From: Paenibacillus tritici | Lineage (GTDB): Bacteria; Bacillota; Bacilli; Paenibacillales; Paenibacillaceae | Direction: 5' to 3' | NCBI RefSeq assembly: GCF_013204885.1 | Contig: NZ_JABMKX010000011.1 | Coordinates: 62,001-126,000, forward strand | Length of the DNA stretch: 64,000 nt | Shown: positions 7,907 through 17,281 of the stretch, piece after piece | Numbering within the stretch: position 1 is the first letter of the stretch | How the letters are laid out: each line of letters begins with the position of its first letter | Notes under the pieces: model-generated | Databases searched by the model: none | The model's input: only the letters and a program-made list of their open reading frames with translations | What the model was told of the DNA's origin: nothing | Position numbers and translations under genes: made by a program

Positions 7907-9283
7907 ATGGTCAACAGAAAAATGAAGCAAACCGCCACCATCACGTTCGCAGCAGTTATGGCAATGAGCCTGGCCGCATGCGGCAACTCGAACAACACCT
8001 CCGGCACGAACACTAAGGACAATGCGGCACCGAATGCGGCCGCAGGCAGCGGCAATGCCGCCGCTACAGACGCACCCAGCGACAAGAAAGTAACGATTAC
8101 CTTCCAGAACATCTATCCCGATCCCGCAACCCCGGCTTACAAAATGATCAACGAGCTGTCCGAGCAATATCAGAAAGAGCATCCCAATGTAAAGATTGAA
8201 CTCGACACGCTGAACACCGACCAGCAGAAGGTGAAGCTCAAAACACAGGCGGCGTCCAAAGAAGTGCCGGACATTACGATCGTTAACCCGGCTGCGCAAA
8301 TGAAGCCTTTTGTCGATGCCGGATTGTTCGCCCCGCTGAATGACATGCTGGAGCAGAACGGCCTGAAGGACACCTACCAGGAGGGCTTACTGGATTATTA
8401 CAGCTTCGACAATAATGTGTATGCGCTTCCAGACGGCAATAACATTGAAGTGGTCTACTACAATAAAGATCTGTTTGCACAGGCAGGAATCGCTGCCCCT
8501 CCAACAACCTTTGAAGAGATGCTTAAGGATGTCAAGATCCTGAAGGATAAAGGCATTACTCCGCTGGCCATCGGCGAAAAGGATTCCTGGACCGGCTCTT
8601 TCCTGTTCATGAACATTCTGCTCCGCACCAACGGCGGCCCCGGCTTCCTGCAGGATGTGCTTGACGGCAAAAAAACCTTTGAAGATCCTGCCTTCGTAGA
8701 AGCAGTAGACGCCTTCCAGGCACTGGTTCAAGCGGGCGCTTTCCCTGATGGTGCAACCTCCATTGATGCCAATGCCGGCGGTAACATTTTCAAAACAGGC
8801 AAAGCGGCGATGTGGTCCATCGGTTCCTGGGAGACCGGCGCGATTGATGCTTCCCCTGTAGCCGGTAAAGTCGGAGCGTTCCAATTCCCTACCGTGAACG
8901 GCAAGGGTGATCCTAACGAATTCATGCTTGCGCCAGGCAGTGCCTTTGCCGTATCGGCCAATAGCGAGCATCTGCAAGAAACCAAAGACTTCCTGAACTT
9001 CTTCGCCTCCGAATATCCTAAGAAACAGTTTGAACTGAAGAATGCGGTAGGGATCGGTCAAAAGGTAGACGGCGACCTTAAGGCAGCCGGTTACTCGGAT
9101 CTGGCCGTTAACATTGCCGGTCTGTTCAACCAAGTGAAGGGCGGTGACCTGGCATTCGATAACACTATGAACCCGGCAACCGCACAGGTTCATCTCAGCA
9201 GCATTCAGAACCTGTTCGTCCAGAAGATGGATTCCGCCGCAGTCGCCAAAGAGCATCAGGCTGCTTTTGAAGCCAACAAATAA
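7907..9283 (+). CDS. Sugar ABC transporter substrate-binding lipoprotein (family 1)
   Basis: A 458-residue lipoprotein: residues 1-24 form a signal peptide ending in the lipobox LAAC, with Cys25 to be lipidated. A short low-complexity Asn/Thr/Ala linker follows, then the binding domain VTITFQNIYPDP and YQKEHPNVKIELDTL, the family 1 solute-binding pattern, with WSIGSWETGA near residue 300. It should capture an oligosaccharide outside the membrane and pass it to the two permeases downstream. Start chosen at 7907 behind AGGGGG. No ATPase is encoded in the operon, so a shared MsmX-type ATPase must serve it. Confidence 0.92.
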   Translation: MVNRKMKQTATITFAAVMAMSLAACGNSNNTSGTNTKDNAAPNAAAGSGNAAATDAPSDKKVTITFQNIYPDPATPAYKMINELSEQYQKEHPNVKIELDTLNTDQQKVKLKTQAASKEVPDITIVNPAAQMKPFVDAGLFAPLNDMLEQNGLKDTYQEGLLDYYSFDNNVYALPDGNNIEVVYYNKDLFAQAGIAAPPTTFEEMLKDVKILKDKGITPLAIGEKDSWTGSFLFMNILLRTNGGPGFLQDVLDGKKTFEDPAFVEAVDAFQALVQAGAFPDGATSIDANAGGNIFKTGKAAMWSIGSWETGAIDASPVAGKVGAFQFPTVNGKGDPNEFMLAPGSAFAVSANSEHLQETKDFLNFFASEYPKKQFELKNAVGIGQKVDGDLKAAGYSDLAVNIAGLFNQVKGGDLAFDNTMNPATAQVHLSSIQNLFVQKMDSAAVAKEHQAAFEANK

Positions 9284-9336
9284 GCCGCAAGGCACTGAAC
9301 AGTCTATACCCTTACAGTAAACGTTAAGTGGTCCTT

Positions 9337-9377
9337 CCCGGTGCGAAGCAAGCGGACTAAGGCTTCTTCGCACCGGG
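9337..9377 (+). terminator. Intercistronic hairpin between binding protein and permease
   Basis: CCCGGTGCGAAG (9337-9348) pairs with CTTCGCACCGGG (9366-9377), a perfect 12-bp stem followed by TTTA. It sits in the 143-base gap after the binding-protein gene and probably acts as a partial terminator or RNA stabiliser, allowing more binding protein than permease. Confidence 0.7.
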
Positions 9378-9426
9378 TTTATCTATGAATAGACAAAGAA
9401 TCTGCTTGATTTAGGAGGCGGGAAAG

Positions 9427-10317
9427 ATGAAAGTACTTAAGGTGCCGGCACGCACAATAGCCGTCTTCATACTGCCATGTCTGCTCTTGTACGTGTGTCT
9501 GGTGTTTGTTCCCATACTGGTATCATTATATACGGGCTTATTGAAGTGGGATGGTCTGACCTCTTCGCAGTTTATCGGCTTCGGCAATTTCAAAGACATG
9601 TTCCTGAATGATCCTGTGTTCTGGCCTTCCGTAAGAAGAACCCTGCTGTACGCAGTGGCGTCCATGCTGGAAATTCCGCTCTGCCTGGGCATGGCGATCC
9701 TGCTTAACCGCTATTTGCGCAGAGCGAACACACTGGTGTCGGTCTACTTCACACCGGTTATCTTGTCGGTAGTTATTATTGGACAACTCTGGAAAACCAT
9801 CTATAACCCTACCTCCATGGGAGGCATGCTGAACGGGGTGCTGGTGTCACTCGGTCTGGACAGCTGGACACACAACTGGCTGACCGAGCCGAATATTGCA
9901 ATGTATTCTCTGTACCTGGTGTCACTGTGGCAGTATTTCGGCTACCATCTGCTTATCCAGTATACCGGGGTGCAGAATATTCCCGATGAGCTGTATGAAG
10001 CGGCAAAAATTGACGGAGCGGACGGATTCAAAGCGGATCGTTACATCACACTCCCGCTGATCGTTCCGATCTTCAAAATATCGATTATCCTGGCGTTTAT
10101 CGGTTCCCTGCAGGCGTTCGATCTCGTCATGGTGATGACGGGCGGCGGTCCGGCACATGCGACCGATGTCATCTCCACGCATATGTATAACAGTTCCTTC
10201 ATGTCCTTCAAGTATGGCTATGGCAGTGCGATTGCGACGTTCCTCGTTGTGGTTTGTCTTGTTTTTACCGGCATCATCAACACGGTCTTCAATCGGCTTG
10301 AGCGAAAATACAATTAG
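9427..10317 (+). CDS. Sugar ABC transporter permease (MalF/LplB-like)
   Basis: A 296-residue inner-membrane permease with six predicted membrane segments. The EAA loop for the ATPase contact is visible as DELYEAAKIDGADGFKAD (about residues 187-204). The N-terminal segment VFILPCLLLYVCLVFVPI is the usual first helix. GAGGCGGGAAAG gives the binding site. It pairs with the next gene to form the channel for the sugar delivered by the upstream lipoprotein. Confidence 0.93.
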   Translation: MKVLKVPARTIAVFILPCLLLYVCLVFVPILVSLYTGLLKWDGLTSSQFIGFGNFKDMFLNDPVFWPSVRRTLLYAVASMLEIPLCLGMAILLNRYLRRANTLVSVYFTPVILSVVIIGQLWKTIYNPTSMGGMLNGVLVSLGLDSWTHNWLTEPNIAMYSLYLVSLWQYFGYHLLIQYTGVQNIPDELYEAAKIDGADGFKADRYITLPLIVPIFKISIILAFIGSLQAFDLVMVMTGGGPAHATDVISTHMYNSSFMSFKYGYGSAIATFLVVVCLVFTGIINTVFNRLERKYN

Positions 10318-10335
10318 GAAAGGAGTGCGCGAGCC

Positions 10336-11160
10336 ATGCGTAAATTCAAAAAAGGAATCGTGTATCTTCTTTTTGCCATTCCTGTGATCACCCAGCTCTA
10401 CCCGCTGTTATGGCTGCTGCTCTATTCACTGAAGACCAACGAAGAGATTCTGGACGGGAGCTTCTTTTCCTTTCCGAAGAAATTTCAGTGGCATAATTAC
10501 TATGAGGCGTACACCTCAGGCAGCTATCTGAAGTACCTGTCGAACAGCGTGTTCGTTACTGCGCTTACGATGATCTGTGTCATTCTGCTGGCCTCGATGG
10601 CAGCGTATGCCATCTCCCGGTTCCGCTGGAAATACGGCAATGTCGTGATGACCATTTTCCTGATGGGGATGATGATTCCGATGCAGGCTACGCTGCTGCC
10701 GCTGATGATTATTTTCAAGAACATGCATATTCTCAATACCCACTGGTCGCTGATTCTGCCTTACATCGCGTTCTCCACGCCTATCGCCGTGTTCATCCTG
10801 AGCGGATTCATGAGAGCCATCCCGCATGAGATTGAAGAATCGGCGTTCATCGACGGGGCGAGCGTGTACCGGATCTTCCGCAGCATCATCCTTCCCGTGT
10901 CGGTACCTCCGGTTATGACCGTATGTATTCTGACCTTCATCAATATCTGGAACGAGTACATTCTGGCAGCGACCTTCATCTCTTCAGAGAGGCTCAAAAC
11001 CCTTCCATTCGGGGTCTACACCTTCGTCAGCCAGTATTCGGTCAACTACGGGAACATCGGTGCATTCCTCGTTATGGGCGCGCTGCCGGTGATTCTGATC
11101 TACTTCTTCCTGTCCAATCAGATTACCAAAGGGATGGTGGCCGGGGCTGTAAAGGGATGA
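10336..11160 (+). CDS. Sugar ABC transporter permease (MalG-like)
   Basis: A 274-residue permease, second subunit of the importer. Six membrane segments; the EAA loop reads IPHEIEESAFIDGASVYRIF (about residues 155-174), followed by the typical ILPVSVPP and FINIWNEYILAATF. It begins 18 bases after the MalF-like gene behind GAAAGGAG. Ends in GMVAGAVKG, the normal tail of this family. Confidence 0.93.
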   Translation: MRKFKKGIVYLLFAIPVITQLYPLLWLLLYSLKTNEEILDGSFFSFPKKFQWHNYYEAYTSGSYLKYLSNSVFVTALTMICVILLASMAAYAISRFRWKYGNVVMTIFLMGMMIPMQATLLPLMIIFKNMHILNTHWSLILPYIAFSTPIAVFILSGFMRAIPHEIEESAFIDGASVYRIFRSIILPVSVPPVMTVCILTFINIWNEYILAATFISSERLKTLPFGVYTFVSQYSVNYGNIGAFLVMGALPVILIYFFLSNQITKGMVAGAVKG

Positions 11161-11253
11161 GCTGAAGATCCACAAATTCATGCATTGCATATAAAATTGG
11201 TAAAGATTTATAATAGGAAACGGCAGGACAAGGTGTTGAAAGGAGAGAGTCCT

Positions 11254-13023
11254 ATGAAGAGCGGCTTTCATTCCATCCATCATCGGTTGTTCTTGCTGTT
11301 TCTTTTTTGCATGTCCAGTATTCTGCTTATTGTCAGCCTGCTGTACTATAACCGGACTACGGACCAGCTGCATGAGAAGATCAGCGATTTGTCGCAAAAA
11401 AACGTCGCCCAGACCGCAGGCCTGTTCACGCTTCTGTATAAGGGCTATGACGCTTTGTCCAAATCGCTCAGCAATAACTTCGAGATGATTCGTCTGATTA
11501 ATGAGAAGACGGATGAGCCGGCGGTGGCTTTTATCAATGAGCAGACCGTGACGAATATTATCGGCTCGATTTTTTATTCGCGGGATGATCTCGTGGGGAT
11601 TCATGTCATTACAGACAGCGGCAAGATTTATAACTATGGCAATTATATGAATGTGGTCGATCCGGATTATGCCCAGGAGGACTGGTACCGGCAATTGCAG
11701 GCGTCTTCGGGGAAAATGGTCTGGCTCGGGGTGTATCAGCACTCCCTGATCGACCAGGTGGAGGATAGCCCTGTATTCGCCTTCGGGCGGCAACTATATG
11801 ATCTGAATGAGCATAAGCCCATTGGCATTGTGCTGTATGAGACCAACCCGCAGCCGGTGCTGGATGCCCTGGAGAATCTCAAGCTCGGAGAGCATAGCCA
11901 GGTCTACCTGATGTCCCCGGATGGACGGTTTGTCACCTCCGCTACAGACCCGGAGCCGGATGCTGCCCGTCTGCCTAAGCTGCCCGTCTCGGATCATGTG
12001 ATGGTTCAGCGTGAGAACGGCCAGCTGGTCGTAGCCTCCAAGCTCTCCTTCTCCGGCTGGTGGGTGATGAGCATTACCCCGGATCAGGATCTGAATGTTG
12101 AACTGAATGAGATGAAGCGTTATCTGCTGATTGTGATCTCGGCCCTGATCCTGGTCTCGACGCTGATTGCTTCCATTGTGTCGCAGACGATCTCATCACC
12201 GCTGAAGAAGCTGATCCGGGAGATGCGGCAGGTAGAGGTCGGTAACTTCCGCGGAATGGTCAAAGTGTCATCGTATCAGGAGATTAATATTCTCGTCGCT
12301 TCCTTCAACCGGATGGTCCGGCGGATCGAGGAGCTGATTGAACGGGTCAAGCTCTCGTCGGTCAGCGAGAAGAATGCCGAGCTTCACGCCTTGCAGTCCC
12401 AGGTGAACCCGCATTTTCTCTACAATACCCTGGATATGATCTATTGGATGCTGGATGAGGAGGGCAACGAACAGCTGGGCGAGCTGGTGCTCTCCTTGTC
12501 TTCAATGTTCCGATACAGCAGCCAGTGGGAGGACGGGGCCGAGGTGAGCCTGCGTGATGAGCTGGAGCAGATCGGCCATTATCTGAAGATCATCTCCATC
12601 CGGCTGGAAGGCCGGCTGCAGATTATTACCGATATCGACGAACGCTGGCTGACGATCCGTGTCCCGAAGATGACGGTACAGCCGGTCATTGAGAATGCGG
12701 TTAAGCATGGACTGGAGTCTCTGGGACGCCAGGGGATTCTGAAGGTCTACACCCGGCAAGAGGGAGCCCGTCTCCGGTTGATCGTTGAAGATAACGGAGA
12801 CGGAATGAACGAAGAGCAGCTGGCGCGGCTGCAGGAGTCTCTGAACGGGGACAAGCCGGGTCTCAGTACCAGGGAGAGCGGCAAAAGCGGAATCGGGCTG
12901 CAGAACCTGCACCGCCGGCTGCAGTTCATGTTCGGTGAGGGCTATGGACTGCAGATCCAGAGCTTCCCCGGGGAGGGGACACAGGTTGCCATTGTACTGC
13001 CGATTTCAGTGGAGGGAGAATAG
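11254..13023 (+). CDS. YesM-type sensor histidine kinase
   Basis: A 589-residue membrane kinase: first membrane helix about residues 10-30, an extracellular sensor region (about 31-300), a second helix near YLLIVISALILVSTLIASIV, HAMP, and the His_kinase domain LQSQVNPHFLYNTLDMIYW with the phosphoacceptor histidine in NPHFLYN. The ATPase part has N-box VIENAVKHGLE and G1 DNGDGM, with G2 GIGLQNL. Start is the ATG at 11254 behind AAAGGAGAGAG rather than an upstream start at 11185. Adjacent to the importer and followed by its response regulator, it probably senses the transported sugar, perhaps through the binding protein. Confidence 0.92.
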   Translation: MKSGFHSIHHRLFLLFLFCMSSILLIVSLLYYNRTTDQLHEKISDLSQKNVAQTAGLFTLLYKGYDALSKSLSNNFEMIRLINEKTDEPAVAFINEQTVTNIIGSIFYSRDDLVGIHVITDSGKIYNYGNYMNVVDPDYAQEDWYRQLQASSGKMVWLGVYQHSLIDQVEDSPVFAFGRQLYDLNEHKPIGIVLYETNPQPVLDALENLKLGEHSQVYLMSPDGRFVTSATDPEPDAARLPKLPVSDHVMVQRENGQLVVASKLSFSGWWVMSITPDQDLNVELNEMKRYLLIVISALILVSTLIASIVSQTISSPLKKLIREMRQVEVGNFRGMVKVSSYQEINILVASFNRMVRRIEELIERVKLSSVSEKNAELHALQSQVNPHFLYNTLDMIYWMLDEEGNEQLGELVLSLSSMFRYSSQWEDGAEVSLRDELEQIGHYLKIISIRLEGRLQIITDIDERWLTIRVPKMTVQPVIENAVKHGLESLGRQGILKVYTRQEGARLRLIVEDNGDGMNEEQLARLQESLNGDKPGLSTRESGKSGIGLQNLHRRLQFMFGEGYGLQIQSFPGEGTQVAIVLPISVEGE

Positions 13024-13028
13024 CCGAA

Positions 13029-14261
13029 GTGAATATTCTTATAGCCGACGACGAACGGGTCATCCGTGAAGGCATCAAGCGCACCATCGGTCAGATCAGC
13101 CCGGAGCATCAGGTATTCGTTGCCTCCCGGGCGGAAGAAGCGGTCAAGATTCTGGAAGAGCAGCGTATCCATATTGTACTAACCGATATTCTGATGCCCG
13201 GCATGAACGGTCTTGAATTCATGAGAATCTCCAAGCGCCGTTACCCGTACGTGAAGTGGATCGTCATCTCTGCCCATAGCGAATTCTCTTATGCCCAGGA
13301 AGCAGTCCGGCTGGGTGCCCGTGACTACCTGCTGAAGCCCATCGGCAAAAGCAAGCTGACCGAACTCATCGACAGCCTGAACCATGAAATCCAGCAGGAC
13401 AACAAAATCTCGCGCCAGGGTGAGCGGCTGAAGACCAGTCTGAGATTCCTTCGTGAGGGTGTCTTCCAGCGGCTTGCTTCAGGGCTTGATATCGGGAATC
13501 TGGATATTGATGCATTCATCGAAGACTATAGTCACTTCTATCTGGTGATGATTCAGCTGGAGCCCGGGGACCGAAGTGTCCGGCTGGAGCATTTCATCGT
13601 GGAGAATGTGCTGTCAGAGCTGATTGAGCGGTATGGACGGGGATTCGTGGTCAGCTATGACCGGCAGAACCTGCTGGGCCTCATCACCCCGGGGGAGAAT
13701 GTCCGGGTGGAGCAGTTCCAGGAGGAGGTCAAGACTCATCTGACCCATTATTTGAAGATCCCTTTTCAGATCATTCATTCGGGGCTTAGTTACGATTTCC
13801 ATACTGTGCCGCAGGTGGTGAAGCGGATGCGTGAGGCTTCGGCCTCCCAGGGGCCCTTGCTTGAGCCGATGAAGGGCAGCGGCGAGAAGGCGATTGAGGT
13901 TGCGCTGCACTATATCAAGGAGCATTTCTATGAGGAGCTGTCGCTGGAAAAAATGGCCTCAGTCGTATTCCTCAATCCGGCCTACTTCAGCCAGCTGTTC
14001 AAACAAAAGACGGGGCAGGGCTACAAGGAATATGTCACCTCGCTCCGGCTGGAGCAGGCGAAGCTGCTGCTGCTGAACCCCAAGCTGAAGCTGGCTGAAA
14101 TTGCTGAACGGGTAGGATACCAGGACATGCGTCATTTCACCCAAATGTTTCGTAAGAAATACCACCTGACACCGACAGAATACCGCCAGCAGGAGCAGAT
14201 TAGCATTCTTATGAGCAAGGGCGGTGGAGACGAAGCCGCAGACCAGCCTGGCAATCGCTAA
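13029..14261 (+). CDS. YesN-type response regulator with AraC DNA-binding domain
   Basis: A 410-residue regulator starting at GTG 13029 with GGAGGGAGAA just upstream, overlapping the end of the kinase gene region. The receiver domain (1-120) has the acidic pocket IADDE and phosphoacceptor VLTDILMPGMNG. The C-terminal 100 residues carry two AraC helix-turn-helix motifs, the second as LAEIAERVGYQDMRHFTQMF. Between them is a variable linker of about 180 residues. Partner of the preceding kinase; expected to activate the importer operon. Confidence 0.92.
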   Translation: MNILIADDERVIREGIKRTIGQISPEHQVFVASRAEEAVKILEEQRIHIVLTDILMPGMNGLEFMRISKRRYPYVKWIVISAHSEFSYAQEAVRLGARDYLLKPIGKSKLTELIDSLNHEIQQDNKISRQGERLKTSLRFLREGVFQRLASGLDIGNLDIDAFIEDYSHFYLVMIQLEPGDRSVRLEHFIVENVLSELIERYGRGFVVSYDRQNLLGLITPGENVRVEQFQEEVKTHLTHYLKIPFQIIHSGLSYDFHTVPQVVKRMREASASQGPLLEPMKGSGEKAIEVALHYIKEHFYEELSLEKMASVVFLNPAYFSQLFKQKTGQGYKEYVTSLRLEQAKLLLLNPKLKLAEIAERVGYQDMRHFTQMFRKKYHLTPTEYRQQEQISILMSKGGGDEAADQPGNR

Positions 14262-14276
14262 CCCTGCCCGTGCTCA

Positions 14277-15050
14277 TCAATAATTAATCCAGTGCTCCAG
14301 TGTTACAGCGCGGGTAAGTCCAATGGATTCGGCCAGGCGGATGGAGGCGAGATTGTTCTCCAGCACCTGGTACCTTGGGATGTATCCTCTTTGCAGGGTA
14401 TGGAATACCGCTGTACGGACTACGCGCTGAGCCAATCCGCGTTGTCTTGCAGCTTCTGCCGTATGTACGCCGCCAATCTCCCAGATTCTCTCCTCGTTGC
14501 GGTACACCATACATGTACTGAGTGGGGTATTACCGTCAAAGAGGGATACCGAGAAGGCCCCGTCCTGAAAATATTGCCTGATCTCCTCTAACGAATAATC
14601 ATTCGCCATCCATAGCGGCAGCAGACGTTCATCTATAGATTCACTGAGAATGCAGGCCTCATCAATGCTGAACAGCGGGGCTTCGTCTGTGGAGTAAGAG
14701 TAGAGACTACGGACCCGGTGCAGCGTGAAATACGCTTCCAGTGCCTGGCGGTAAGCGTCCTCCTGGAGCTTGAAGACGAGCTTGGCGTCCCGTGGCAGCA
14801 GCTTCAGCAGGGCAGGGAAGACTTCAGGGCTGCTATAGTCCATAAGCACAACGGTGTCAGCTTCCGGGTAGGTCCGGTGATCATAACCGAAGGTTGTAGC
14901 AGGCATCAGCAGCAGCACACCCCACTGATCCTCTTGTTCAACCAGAACGCTGTCTATTTGAGCATGATAAGCAGTCATCATTTTGAGCAACGTTACATTC
15001 TTCAGGGGATTCCGGCGCAACCTCTCCATTATTGCTGTATAGTGACTCAT
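14277..15050 (-). CDS. GNAT family N-acetyltransferase (two-part, 257 aa)
   Basis: A 257-residue protein whose C-terminal half is a GNAT domain: IWEIGGVHTAEAARQRGLAQ gives the acetyl-CoA loop, followed by VVRTAVFHTLQRGYIPRYQV and NLASIRLAESIGLTRAVTLE. The N-terminal 130 residues look like a degenerate second GNAT lobe. I chose the ATG at 15050, with GGGAG overlapping the end of the glutamate racemase gene; an in-frame ATG at 15080 lacks a site. It is in an operon with the racemase. Substrate unknown. Confidence 0.85.
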   Translation of the reverse strand: MSHYTAIMERLRRNPLKNVTLLKMMTAYHAQIDSVLVEQEDQWGVLLLMPATTFGYDHRTYPEADTVVLMDYSSPEVFPALLKLLPRDAKLVFKLQEDAYRQALEAYFTLHRVRSLYSYSTDEAPLFSIDEACILSESIDERLLPLWMANDYSLEEIRQYFQDGAFSVSLFDGNTPLSTCMVYRNEERIWEIGGVHTAEAARQRGLAQRVVRTAVFHTLQRGYIPRYQVLENNLASIRLAESIGLTRAVTLEHWINY

Positions 15051-15057
15051 TGTAATA

Positions 15058-15846
15058 TCACTCCCGTTTCTCAATTTCATCGAGCCGCTTGAACAGACTG
15101 TAATATTTAGCTAGTGTAGCGGGATCGTCTACTTGTACATTGGATCTGAAAAAGAGGATCTCCCCCGTACCCTGGTTCACCTGATCTTTAGCTTCAAGGA
15201 GGTGTGCCAAATGCCTGGCTGTTCCCATGCTGCCGGAGATGAAATTAACCCCCGGAGGGAATACCTGCCGAAGACTCTCTACGAAATAGGGGAAATGGGT
15301 ACATCCGAGGACCACCGTGCTGTACCGTTCAAGCTCCAGATGAGCCAGTTCCTTGTACAAATAGGGAATGATCGTCTTGTCGTCAAACTCAAAGCGCTCT
15401 GCAAACTGAACGAGTCCGGGAAGCGGCAGGCTGTCTACAATTTCCCCGTGATCTATGCGGTGAACCAGATCATGATACTTCTTCTCCTGGAGCGTTAAGC
15501 GCGTCGCTAAGACCAGGACCTTCTTCTGTTTGCCTTCCGATTGTTCCACCGCAGGCTTCACTGCCGGCTCGATCCCCAGGACCGGGAAGTCATACCGCTG
15601 CCGCAGCTCTTCGATAACAATACTGGTGGCTGTATTACAGGCAATCACCAGAGCTTTTATATTATGCCGGGCTATGAATTCTACAGCTTGAAGGATGTAT
15701 GCTCTGACTTCAGCCTTAGTCTTGTCCCCGTAAGGAACATGTGCAGTGTCTGCATAAAAGAGGTAATCTTCTTGCGGCAGGAACTTCAACGCCTGATGAA
15801 GCACCGTTAGTCCGCCAATCCCGGAGTCAAAAAATCCAATTCGCAT
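15058..15846 (-). CDS. murI: Glutamate racemase
   Basis: A 262-residue cofactor-independent racemase making D-glutamate for peptidoglycan. The N-terminus MRIGFFDSGIGGLTVLHQAL is diagnostic. The two catalytic cysteines are in VIACNTATS and VLGCTHFPY, with a histidine after the second. The length matches the family. The downstream GNAT start follows within 8 bases of the stop, forming a two-gene operon. Some Bacillota carry two racemases (RacE/MurI); which one this is cannot be settled here. Confidence 0.97.
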   Translation of the reverse strand: MRIGFFDSGIGGLTVLHQALKFLPQEDYLFYADTAHVPYGDKTKAEVRAYILQAVEFIARHNIKALVIACNTATSIVIEELRQRYDFPVLGIEPAVKPAVEQSEGKQKKVLVLATRLTLQEKKYHDLVHRIDHGEIVDSLPLPGLVQFAERFEFDDKTIIPYLYKELAHLELERYSTVVLGCTHFPYFVESLRQVFPPGVNFISGSMGTARHLAHLLEAKDQVNQGTGEILFFRSNVQVDDPATLAKYYSLFKRLDEIEKRE

Positions 15847-15933
15847 ACGTCCACTCTTTCCGTGATTATTAAAATGATTCCACTATTCTACCATTAGAAT
15901 TATAGTATAACTATACCCGCCCAGACAAAAGAC

Positions 15934-15969
15934 CGGGCTCCCGCCTCTGTTGCAAGAAGGGGAAGCCCG
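15934..15969 (-). terminator. Terminator after the small 56-aa gene
   Basis: Read on the minus strand, CGGGCTTCCCC pairs with GGGAGCCCG across a 16-base loop and is followed by GTCTTTTGTC. It lies downstream of the small gene ending at 16012 and upstream of the racemase gene start. Confidence 0.55.
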
Positions 15970-16011
15970 TTCCTCGGGACCTGTAATAAGCATGGGTTTC
16001 AGACAGTATCC

Positions 16012-16182
16012 TTAGCTCTCGTTCTTGGTAACGCCATTCAGACTTGGCACCACATCCTCCGCTTTATCCGGATTCACCATCTGGGGAATTTCGGTAATGC
16101 TGGAGTGGTTCTGCTGGTTGTTCTTGGAATCGGCACGGTTGTCAGCACGGTCATGCTTCGGGTCTGCACTGTTCTTGGGCAT
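16012..16182 (-). CDS. Small hydrophilic protein (56 aa)
   Basis: An ATG at 16182 follows GGAGGTGA at good spacing, giving a 56-residue, strongly polar protein beginning MPKNSADPKHDRADNRADSK and rich in Asp, Asn, Lys and Ser. No membrane segment. Its composition recalls small spore-associated or acid-soluble proteins but has no alpha/beta SASP motif. An in-frame ATG at 16197 precedes the binding site and is unlikely. Function unknown. Confidence 0.6.
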   Translation of the reverse strand: MPKNSADPKHDRADNRADSKNNQQNHSSITEIPQMVNPDKAEDVVPSLNGVTKNES

Positions 16183-16276
16183 ACTGTTCACCTCCATCTC
16201 TACGGGGTAGTATGAGATAGTGGTTTGTATTTTATGCCAGCAGCGCGAATCGCTTAGGGTTCAAAGGAGGAGAAAG

Positions 16277-16813
16277 ATCATCGCAGAGAGAACGAAGGTT
16301 ATTGAAGTGGTTCCCTATGACCCGGCCTGGAAGGCCGAATATAGGAGAATTGAAGCCCGGATACTGGACATTGCCGGAGATCTGATCATTGGCTCAGAGC
16401 ATGTGGGCAGTACCTCAATCGAAGGCCTGTGGGCCAAACCGGTCATTGATCTGGATCTGGTGATGGAGAGTTATGATAAGCTGCCGGAGATCATCCGGAG
16501 ACTGCAGCAGTTCGGTTATGAGCATCAGGGGAATCTGGGAATCGAGGGAAGGGAAGCCTTCCAGAGCTTGCAGGATGACGGATTCATGAAATACCACCTT
16601 TACGTATGTCCTAAGGACGGGAAAGGCTACCGGGAGCATATTGCTTTCCGCGATTATCTGCGCAGCCATCCCTCGGCCCGGGACGAATATCAGGCGGTCA
16701 AGCAGCGGCTGGCTGAAGAATTCCGCTATGATATCGACGCTTACTGTGAAGGTAAAACTGCGTTCGTACAGTCTATTTTGCAGAAGGCGGCACAGAATCG
16801 GAATACCATATAA
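16277..16813 (+). CDS. GrpB/UPF0157 family protein (nucleotidyltransferase fold)
   Basis: The family signature IEVVPYDPAWKAEYRRIE opens the protein, followed by GSEHVGSTSIEGLWAKPVID, the GS...D/E motif of the nucleotidyltransferase-like fold, and KYHLYVCPKDGKGYREHIAF, then RDYLRSHP. About 178 residues, the family norm. The start is awkward: an AGGAGGAG at 16265-16272 is followed in frame only by ATC codons at 16277 and 16280, while the nearest standard start (GTG 16220) lies upstream of the binding site and adds 19 atypical residues. I annotate the ATC and flag it. Cellular role not established. Confidence 0.85.
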   Translation: MIAERTKVIEVVPYDPAWKAEYRRIEARILDIAGDLIIGSEHVGSTSIEGLWAKPVIDLDLVMESYDKLPEIIRRLQQFGYEHQGNLGIEGREAFQSLQDDGFMKYHLYVCPKDGKGYREHIAFRDYLRSHPSARDEYQAVKQRLAEEFRYDIDAYCEGKTAFVQSILQKAAQNRNTI

Positions 16814-16918
16814 GGAAATACTTGTATTAATGAGATTTTTAAGGTAAATTATAGGTATGACTTTCGGATGAAGTTCTGCCGGAAGCGCAGCTTAACTAAT
16901 GGCATATGCAAGCCGAAG

Positions 16919-16947
16919 AGGAGCATTTCCCCCAAATGCTCCTTTTT
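16919..16947 (+). terminator. Rho-independent terminator of the GrpB-family gene
   Basis: AGGAGCATTT (16919-16928) pairs perfectly with AAATGCTCCT (16934-16943) over a 5-base loop and is followed by a T-run. Confidence 0.85.
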
Positions 16948-16963
16948 GGTGTGAACTGCGGTT

Positions 16964-17086
16964 CTAAGGTGCGGACGAAACTGTCTGAAGAACATACCGG
17001 ATCACGAAGAAGGCAATGATCAGGATGGAGAAGGCCCCCAAGAGCAAAGAAACAAGGTCCCTGCCTGAACGTCTGAATCGTCTCAT
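16964..17086 (-). CDS. Small single-span membrane peptide (40 aa)
   Basis: An ATG at 17086 behind GAGGTGA gives a 40-residue peptide: a basic start MRRFRRSGRD, then one membrane segment LVSLLLGAFSILIIAFFVIR and a short polar tail. The positive-inside rule places the N-terminus in the cytoplasm. A longer in-frame extension to 17212 lacks a ribosome binding site. Function unknown; such peptides often modulate membrane proteins. Confidence 0.5.
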   Translation of the reverse strand: MRRFRRSGRDLVSLLLGAFSILIIAFFVIRYVLQTVSSAP

Positions 17087-17281
17087 TACGGTCACCTCGG
17101 AGTAGTGAATAACCATAGTATACATTATTATACAGTAAGTAACGAGGAACCGCATGGAATCCGGCAACCTTACTTGAGCGGAGTAACCTGCCTGATTGTG
17201 AATGAGGCCCAAAGTAAGATAGAATAAACCTACGTGTAAATAGGCTTATAAATCATTTACTTCATGGGAGGTCCCACACAT

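Noticed and set aside
8387..9373. 328-codon minus-strand frame
   Set aside because: Antisense shadow of the sugar-binding lipoprotein gene, which has clear signal peptide and family motifs.
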